Shown piece by piece: positions 59,145 to 64,000 of a stretch of DNA of 64,000 bases; position 1 is the stretch's first letter; the number at the start of each line of letters is the position of its first letter. Below the pieces are notes generated by a model. It searched no databases and was not told the DNA's origin. It saw only the letters and a list, made by a program, of their open reading frames with translations. Made by a program: the position numbers and the translations under genes. Source of the DNA: Dokdonella_A sp963834755 (GTDB lineage Bacteria; Pseudomonadota; Gammaproteobacteria; Xanthomonadales; Rhodanobacteraceae); assembly GCA_963834755.1 (NCBI GenBank), contig CAWICQ010000003.1:124001-188000 (forward strand). The letters run 5' to 3'.

Positions 59145-59810
59145 TCACGATTCGCGCGCCAAAACTTGGGCCCGCAAAAGCTCAATCCTTTCGAAAAGTC
59201 GAATTTGAAGCGCCTGCGATTGTTGGAAGAGTTCGTCGGCAATTTTCCGCGTCCGTACGGCCCATTCGCTTCCCTTAAAACTCGTGAGGTTGAGATATAC
59301 AACTGATAGTGCGCCCGATGCTCCGGCCAATGCGGAACTAACAGCGACTCCAGAATCTCCGCGAGCCGATCTAAAGCCTAGATCGAACATGATGAAACCT
59401 TTCTCAGCCACTTGGAGACATACTCTCGCAATCTCGATCGGAATATCTGTGGCCAAGCGCAACTGTTCAAGCGCGCGTTCCGCCAGCTGTTTCCTTTCAG
59501 CTTTGTCCGTTGTCTTGTCGCGCAGTCGCCGCGCCTTGATCACGCGATCGAATTGATCCGCGTCATCTTGAATTGCTTTCACGAGGACCGGCTCAAGTCC
59601 TTGCAGTATGTCTTGGTTTGCGAGCGTAAGTTGGGGAACGATCCCTTGATACTCGTCTCTCCCTGCAGAAAGCGTGACAACGGTCTGAATCAATTTGCAC
59701 GCCACTAGACCAAGAAGTGCTGCCGCACTTCCAGAACCCGGCTTGTGACCACCCGACCCGAATTTCGTCAACAACTGTTCGGCTGGAAGCTTTATGAGCT
59801 GATCGGTCAT
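59145..59810 (-). CDS. Cyclodeaminase/cyclohydrolase family protein (FTCD_C-like)
   Basis: 221 residues from ATG 59810 with AGGG eight bases upstream. The N-terminus LLTKFGSGGHKPGSGSAAAL matches the glycine-rich GGGSxxA opening of formimidoyl-tetrahydrofolate cyclodeaminase domains; helices follow (VACKLIQTVVTLSAGRDEYQ, AIQDDADQFDRVIKARRLRD, RGDSGVAVSSALAGASGALS). In hutI/ftcD and serine-cycle contexts such domains act on tetrahydrofolate derivatives; here the neighbours are not folate genes. It is the last gene of a three-gene operon, 17 bases after the ASCH gene. Composition is visibly more A+T-rich than flanking genes. Confidence 0.8.
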   Translation of the reverse strand: MTDQLIKLPAEQLLTKFGSGGHKPGSGSAAALLGLVACKLIQTVVTLSAGRDEYQGIVPQLTLANQDILQGLEPVLVKAIQDDADQFDRVIKARRLRDKTTDKAERKQLAERALEQLRLATDIPIEIARVCLQVAEKGFIMFDLGFRSARGDSGVAVSSALAGASGALSVVYLNLTSFKGSEWAVRTRKIADELFQQSQALQIRLFERIELLRAQVLARES

Positions 59811-59827
59811 ATACGCGCCCTAGCTCA

Positions 59828-60262
59828 TCACAACGCATCTAGAACGGTGCGCAAAACTGGATGGTCTGGCGCGAGCCGCGCAAAAAATTGCGGGGGATGA
59901 AATCCCCCCAACGGCTCGCGCAGCAAATGGAGGGGCACTTGCTTCCTCAACCGAACCGCGTCGGTCAGCACTAATGCCACTCCCTTCAATACACCCTCGA
60001 AGTACGCGCAGAACTCTTCCTTCGAAATTCCAGTCGATGGCCCAAATTTCCGCCAAAGATACGCCGGCCTAGCTGCATGGGTTTTTTGTATTCGGGCGAG
60101 ACCCACGATGGATGCAACAGGCTGCTTGGCATATAGCCAAACGGTCGCCCCCGGTAAGACGTGCATCGTTCGTCTACGCAGTTCGACGCACTTCACCCCA
60201 TCAAGAATACTTGCGGCATGGCGAGGCTCAAGCGAAATAAGAATGTGGTCGGCGCTAGTCAT
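59828..60262 (-). CDS. ASCH domain protein
   Basis: 144 residues from ATG 60262; the ATG lies inside the end of the upstream gene (8-base overlap). The PUA-like ASCH core is ILISLEPRHAASILDGVKCV, ELRRRTMHVLPGATVWLYAK and QPVASIVGLARIQKTHAARP, with the G-x-K-x-x-E-x-R motif; YFEGVLKGVALVLTDAVRLR continues the barrel. ASCH proteins bind RNA or nucleotides; some are N4-acetylcytidine amidohydrolases. Position between a GNAT-PIN fusion and a cyclodeaminase-like gene suggests it works with them. Confidence 0.8.
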   Translation of the reverse strand: MTSADHILISLEPRHAASILDGVKCVELRRRTMHVLPGATVWLYAKQPVASIVGLARIQKTHAARPAYLWRKFGPSTGISKEEFCAYFEGVLKGVALVLTDAVRLRKQVPLHLLREPLGGFHPPQFFARLAPDHPVLRTVLDAL

Positions 60263-62429
60263 TCCCCATTCCTTCTCGAAGTATTGCTTCGAGTTGTGTG
60301 GCCGTAATTGGCCGTGTCGTAATGACGTCGTTTGGCTTACCACACCCAATCGCCTTCAGATGAGCTAACGGAATCGGCCTGTCCAAACGGAAAACGTTGT
60401 CAAAAACAGTCACCGTCTTCGTCGGCGATCTGCCTAACTTGCGAACTGCCTCCTCCGTCAACACCGACTGATGTAGGCGTGATACGTCAAGCTCGTCTCG
60501 TCGAGTGAGAAACGCTCCAGTGACGCGCGCGATGGCGATGATTCCTTTCTCCCCGCGCTCCGAGCCTGTCTCGTAGAAAAGCATCAATGTCCCCGGCCGC
60601 AGGTATTTGATGGCATTGGGACCGCTAATGAAGTGACGCTCGCTGTGAAGCTCTAGCGCTGCGTCCGGCAGCATAGATGTTTGAGCAGAGTGACCCAACA
60701 ATCGCTCGGCGAAGGATCTCTTTATGGGGGTCACGACGGCTGGCCGCCCTTGTAGCGCAAATATCACCGGAGAAAGACTCGTCTCCAAGGACCCGATAGT
60801 GAGGAACCGTCGCTCACCATCGGGCGACCGAATCTCAAGATACGTGCTGTTTCCGGAGAACAGCGGCGGCGAGGACGGAAACTTCAGCCCCGTTGCTTCG
60901 GCAATTCGATGGATGTCCTCGCCCCATGACGCGCTCGTCAGGATCGTACCAACTGCCGCCTTGACCAGCGTCGCTTGTGAACCGGGAGAATAGAAGCCGA
61001 GCGCGTATGCTCGCTCGCGAAGTTCGGAACGCTGAGAAGAAAGGTGCAGACAAAGCGTGGACGGACCGGCCTCTCTCACGTTTTCCACGAGCGCCCGCAA
61101 TAAGCAGCGGGCAACATCAGGCGCCTCGACATGTTGCTCGTCGACAGCAGCGTAGGCTTCGATATGCGGACTGCCGGGCATTCTTGGATGCCATGCGATG
61201 TACCCGACGAGACATCCGTCAATCCATGCCGCGAGCCTTGTTCCAGAGCGCGCCGAGCGCGATAAGGTTGGTATCCAATTCGACAAAATGTGGCTTTGAG
61301 ATACACCTTGGGACAAAAGCATCGCCTTGACGGCCGGCTCGTCTTTTCCATCGACAGTCCTGACAACCAACTGACCATCGGCCGAGGTCGTTACGGACCG
61401 CGATGCTAAGGGACTGGCTTCGATGCTTTTGAAAGCGTCGGGCGACAAAACGCGCAAGCCGAATCGCGCGCGAATCGATACCGACACGCGCAGTAGGGCC
61501 TGATCGCTAGTAACAAAACCTGTCAGACCATTTGCCACGGCAATGCCAAGATGGACTAGATCAGACAGATCATTGGGACTCAAGACGCTGTCTCGCACTT
61601 GGTCGGGAAAAACTATGGGCGCGAGCTCATCGCATAACTTTCGCAGATCGAGCTGATCCGGTGCTTCCAGTTGTGGCAACGCGTCAACCAACTCCAGCAT
61701 GGGATCCGCGCCGGCCTCACGGGTGGTACGTTTGAGTTCCTGCTGAATCTCCACACTAACTGCGAGCCGGCAATGACCCTCGGTCAATAGTCGAAAAAGG
61801 TCCTTAACTATTTCATGTCTGACCCGATGATGAGCCAGATCAAACAAGACATTAAGGTCGACCAAGTACAGAGGTAAGCCCGAGCCGTCCGGGAGTCTCA
61901 GACCCAAGATATTGTGGCGACTGCTCGAAAGGGCGCTGCGCCGCAACAGCTGTGGAGAGTCCAGTTCCCGAATTCTGACTACTATCCGTCGCGGCTTCTT
62001 ACCTCGACCGTTTTCGACACGCTGGACGTCGAATCCTTGCGCACTCCAAAAATCATTCGCAGTGTGCAGGTCCTCTGCCACGCGAGCTTGCAGTGTCAGA
62101 TAGCACTCATGCGTCAAGCGATCGATCGCGGCCGTCAGCAAGGCATGAGCCACCCCTTGTCTGCGAAAAACTTGAGCGCAGTGGACTTGGAGAATCTTTG
62201 CTCGTGGAAACGATGCATCGAAAAGCAAATGCCCAGCATATTTACCCGAATTTGTCTCACGCGCGACGTAGAGACAGCCTTCTCGCGCCATTGCCCGATA
62301 TGCCGACGCCGGAAAGAATCCCAACGCATTAGTCTCAGCGTCGGCTGCTGCGCAGACGGCATCGAGGTAGGGCGCGACTTCTTCCGAATTCGTCAGTATC
62401 TCGAAGGCAATGTCCGACCGGCTGTTCAA
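60255..62429 (-). CDS. GNAT-PIN-GNAT-PUA-like four-domain fusion protein
   Basis: 724 residues from TTG 62429 with GGAAG nine bases upstream. Residues about 7-140 are a GNAT acetyltransferase (acetyl-CoA loop VFRRQGVAHALLTAAIDRL). Residues 186-330 are a PIN domain: D191 (LYLVDLNVLFDLAHH), E227 or E231 (VEIQQELKR), D287/D290 (SPNDLSDLVHLGIAVAN), D309 (FVTSDQALL). Residues about 355-490 are a second, diverged GNAT (RLAAWIDGCLVGYIAWHPRM, AYALGFYSPG). The C-terminus (about 555-720) is PUA/ASCH-like: AIKYLRPGTLMLFYETGSER, GIIAIARVTGAF, LDRPIPLAHLKAIG. The PIN site looks intact. It heads the operon and overlaps the ASCH gene by 8 bases. Confidence 0.8.
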   Translation of the reverse strand: MNSRSDIAFEILTNSEEVAPYLDAVCAAADAETNALGFFPASAYRAMAREGCLYVARETNSGKYAGHLLFDASFPRAKILQVHCAQVFRRQGVAHALLTAAIDRLTHECYLTLQARVAEDLHTANDFWSAQGFDVQRVENGRGKKPRRIVVRIRELDSPQLLRRSALSSSRHNILGLRLPDGSGLPLYLVDLNVLFDLAHHRVRHEIVKDLFRLLTEGHCRLAVSVEIQQELKRTTREAGADPMLELVDALPQLEAPDQLDLRKLCDELAPIVFPDQVRDSVLSPNDLSDLVHLGIAVANGLTGFVTSDQALLRVSVSIRARFGLRVLSPDAFKSIEASPLASRSVTTSADGQLVVRTVDGKDEPAVKAMLLSQGVSQSHILSNWIPTLSRSARSGTRLAAWIDGCLVGYIAWHPRMPGSPHIEAYAAVDEQHVEAPDVARCLLRALVENVREAGPSTLCLHLSSQRSELRERAYALGFYSPGSQATLVKAAVGTILTSASWGEDIHRIAEATGLKFPSSPPLFSGNSTYLEIRSPDGERRFLTIGSLETSLSPVIFALQGRPAVVTPIKRSFAERLLGHSAQTSMLPDAALELHSERHFISGPNAIKYLRPGTLMLFYETGSERGEKGIIAIARVTGAFLTRRDELDVSRLHQSVLTEEAVRKLGRSPTKTVTVFDNVFRLDRPIPLAHLKAIGCGKPNDVITTRPITATQLEAILREGMGND

Positions 62430-62559
62430 TTGGCATTCTTCCGGATTTCTCCATTTGTTAGCTTACTGCAAACGCCAAACGAAAATCGCAACCAGGCACA
62501 AGTCGCGCTTTGGGTGGCGGTACTACAGTCATTCTCAACAACTGATGCGCAGCGTCATC

Positions 62560-63406
62560 CTATGGAAGGTCTTTGCCCTCTGAGGGTTCGCCGAGGAGGA
62601 TCTCCTCGGCTGTCGGCACGTTGATTCTCTTGACGTCAGCAGCGGCAAGCGTGGTGTTCAATGCGGCGAGCTGACTTTGCTTTGTTCCGGCCCAGCGCTC
62701 GTTCGCACGCTCCAAGCGTGCCGCGATATTCGGCGAAGACCTTCTGCTGCGCGTCGGTCGGCACGGCGTCGGCGCCTTCGACGTCGGTCGCGAGCGAGGT
62801 GAGCGCCTCGGCGATCGTGCCAATGTTCGGCGCCGCTTCGCCCTTCCCTTCGCGAAACGGCGAAAGCTTCTTCTCGAACGCCTCAATCGCACCCTTCGCC
62901 TTCGCCGCCGCTTCGTTCTTGTGCAAGGCTTCGAGCTGCTCGTGCACGGCGTCGACCTCGCCGTACGTCTGCCACGCCTTCGCAAGCTCGCCTTCAACAT
63001 CACGATAGAACGCAAACGCCTGCTCAAGCTCCGCGCGCGTCGCGTGGATGCGCGGATCGGGCGCGACTGTCAGCGTCTGATGCGATTCCTGCCCATCGAC
63101 GATCAGCGCAACGTCGTAATCGCCCGGCAACGCCAGCGCACCTTCCGGCGTCAGCGGCGTGTCCTCGCCCCACACGGCCGCGATCGAATAGTTGTATTCG
63201 ACCGCCTTCGGCCGCGGCCAGCGCAGGTTCCAGACGAAGCGGTGCGCGCCGGGTTCGGTTGACGGTTTCGCAGCGGGTTTCGTCCACGCTTCGGCGAAGT
63301 AGCGTTCGGCCTTGATCGGCGGCGTCCTGTCGTCGCTCGCGAAGCGAAGCACGTCGGCGGATTCGGGATCAGGCGGCGACGGACAGAACGCCCGCCCTGC
63401 CCTCAC
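62560..63406 (-). pseudogene. C-terminal fragment of a VPS10/sortilin-like glycosyl hydrolase, truncated and frameshifted
   Basis: The minus strand has SADVLRFASDDRTPPIKAER, GAHRFVWNLRWPRPKAVEYN, PEGALALPGDYDVALIVDGQ and TLTVAPDPRIHATRAELEQA, the C-terminal beta and helical part of long exported VPS10/BNR glycosidase-like proteins of about 1000 residues. The frame breaks at about 62719-62726 (one extra G in CGCGGCACG); the other frame completes it with RLERANERWAGTKQSQLAAL, AADVKRINVPTAEEILLGEP to 62560. The large N-terminal propeller part is missing: a toxin-antitoxin pair abuts the break at 63369-63406. Confidence 0.7.
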
Positions 63407-63683
63407 GCGCCGGCTTGACGACGATCTGCACGTTCTGCCCGAGCGCAGTCAGGCACCGCATCATGCGATCTTCGGAAATGCCGCGGAACTGTCCGCGCAG
63501 CATCGCCGATATTTTCGGTTGCGGCATGCGGAACAGCTTTGCAGCATCCGTTTGCGTCATGCGGCGACGTTTCATCAGCGCGCCGATCTTGTTGGCCAGC
63601 TGGGCCTTGATCAGCATCTCGTCCGCGTCGGGACGGCCGAGATCGGCATAGACATTGGTGCTGCCCTTGTGGAGCTTGATCAT
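63369..63683 (-). CDS. XRE/HigA-type antitoxin
   Basis: 104 residues from ATG 63683. The helix-turn-helix is ANKIGALMKRRRMTQTDAAK and LFRMPQPKISAMLRGQFRGI; the family end LTALGQNVQIVVKP is typical of phage-derived HigA2-like antitoxins. Its start overlaps the toxin stop (ATGA, 63680-63683), so the pair is toxin first, antitoxin second, as in higBA. It represses the operon and neutralises the toxin. Confidence 0.9.
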   Translation of the reverse strand: MIKLHKGSTNVYADLGRPDADEMLIKAQLANKIGALMKRRRMTQTDAAKLFRMPQPKISAMLRGQFRGISEDRMMRCLTALGQNVQIVVKPAREGRAGVLSVAA

Positions 63684-64000
63684 GGCGCGATTCCTCTCGC
63701 GTGGGCTTCGGCGGCTTTCAGGCGCTCGCGGATCTTGTCCATGTCCGGCGTCGGCGTCCGGTTGCCCTTGACGGATTTCTTCTGGAAACAGTGCAGCACG
63801 TACACGGCGCTTTCGAAGCGGACGGTGTACACGGCGCGATAGGCATCGCCATCCGAGTCCTCGACGATTTCGAGGATGCCCGCGGAGCCGAAGCCTTTCA
63901 GCGGCTTCGCGAGATCGGACTTGCCGCCGATTTGCGCCTGATGCAGCGCGAACCCGAGCACGTCCTGCACTTCGTCCGGCATGGCGAGCAGGTTCTTCTT
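63680..64000 (-). CDS. HigB/RelE-like toxin (phage Gp49 type), 5' end cut by window edge
   Basis: The visible 106 codons read KKNLLAMPDEVQDVLGFALH, QAQIGGKSDLAKPLKGFGSA, EIVEDSDGDAYRAVYTVRFE and VYVLHCFQKKSVKGNRTPTP, the Gp49-like HigB toxin pattern (Y-R-x-x-Y-x-x-x-F, L-H-x-F-x-K-K). Such toxins are ribosome-dependent mRNA endonucleases. Only about ten N-terminal residues should be missing; the frame stays open to base 64000. Immediately followed by the antitoxin gene. Confidence 0.88.
   Translation of the reverse strand, partial: KKNLLAMPDEVQDVLGFALHQAQIGGKSDLAKPLKGFGSAGILEIVEDSDGDAYRAVYTVRFESAVYVLHCFQKKSVKGNRTPTPDMDKIRERLKAAEAHARGIAP

Overview
The window is high-GC bacterial chromosome. 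Its gene content (Pit/DUF47, TrmJ-SuhB, OmpA with a TSP3 linker, prpBC/prpD, BipA, YbbA-YbbP/TesA, CecR-like ABC export operon) and a recurring C-terminal tail of the L-F-x-D-G-F type on secreted proteins suggest a gammaproteobacterium of the Xanthomonadales/Rhodanobacteraceae kind. That placement is inference from style; no rRNA or marker phylogeny was available.

Layout. 1-6.6 kb: alkyltransferase-like protein (edge), small hypothetical, a frameshifted phosphate transporter with its DUF47 partner, a CorC-like CBS protein with ExoD, TrmJ and SuhB. 6.6-17 kb: a foldback repeat, OmpA, a propionate (methylcitrate) set split into prpD and prpB-orf-prpC, a SpoIIE-type phosphatase, FadH and a GST. 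17.2-23.7 kb: one gene for a 2179-residue secreted protein with plant-type leucine-rich repeats and 15 tandem Ig/cadherin-like repeats. 24-30 kb: phage-like orphan ORF, ECF sigma factor, a hypothetical, a HzsA-related c-type heme protein, a globin and a hemerythrin. 30.2-33.9 kb: TetR-HlyD-ABC ATPase-ABC-2 permease operon behind a palindromic operator. 34-49.8 kb: DUF805, a beta-helix surface protein, Mdh, an aminotransferase, GlsB-type membrane protein, PpiB, BipA, an FtsX-type ABC pair divergent from TesA, a GIY-YIG protein, ArsR-AHSA1, and two exported alpha/beta hydrolases. 50.2-56.1 kb: a complete tripartite HME-type RND efflux operon.

56.2-64 kb is accessory. It holds a frameshifted LytTR fragment, an HdeD protein, a decayed nucleotidyltransferase carrying a copied piece of a SymE-like toxin gene, a frameshifted PIN toxin with an intact AbrB antitoxin, SymE itself, a compact three-gene operon in visibly more A+T-rich DNA (GNAT-PIN-GNAT-PUA-like fusion, ASCH protein, cyclodeaminase-like protein), a glycosidase fragment, and a HigBA-like pair cut by the window edge.

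The A+T-rich three-gene operon (59145-62429) is the best candidate for an undescribed system. Two of its domain types are known toxin classes, the genes are packed for coupled translation, it sits among toxin-antitoxin genes and wrecks, and a cyclodeaminase-fold enzyme is an unusual partner. Function is not established by anything visible here. Five single-base (+1) frameshifts are apparent, four of them in this accessory region; sequencing error cannot be excluded without reads.
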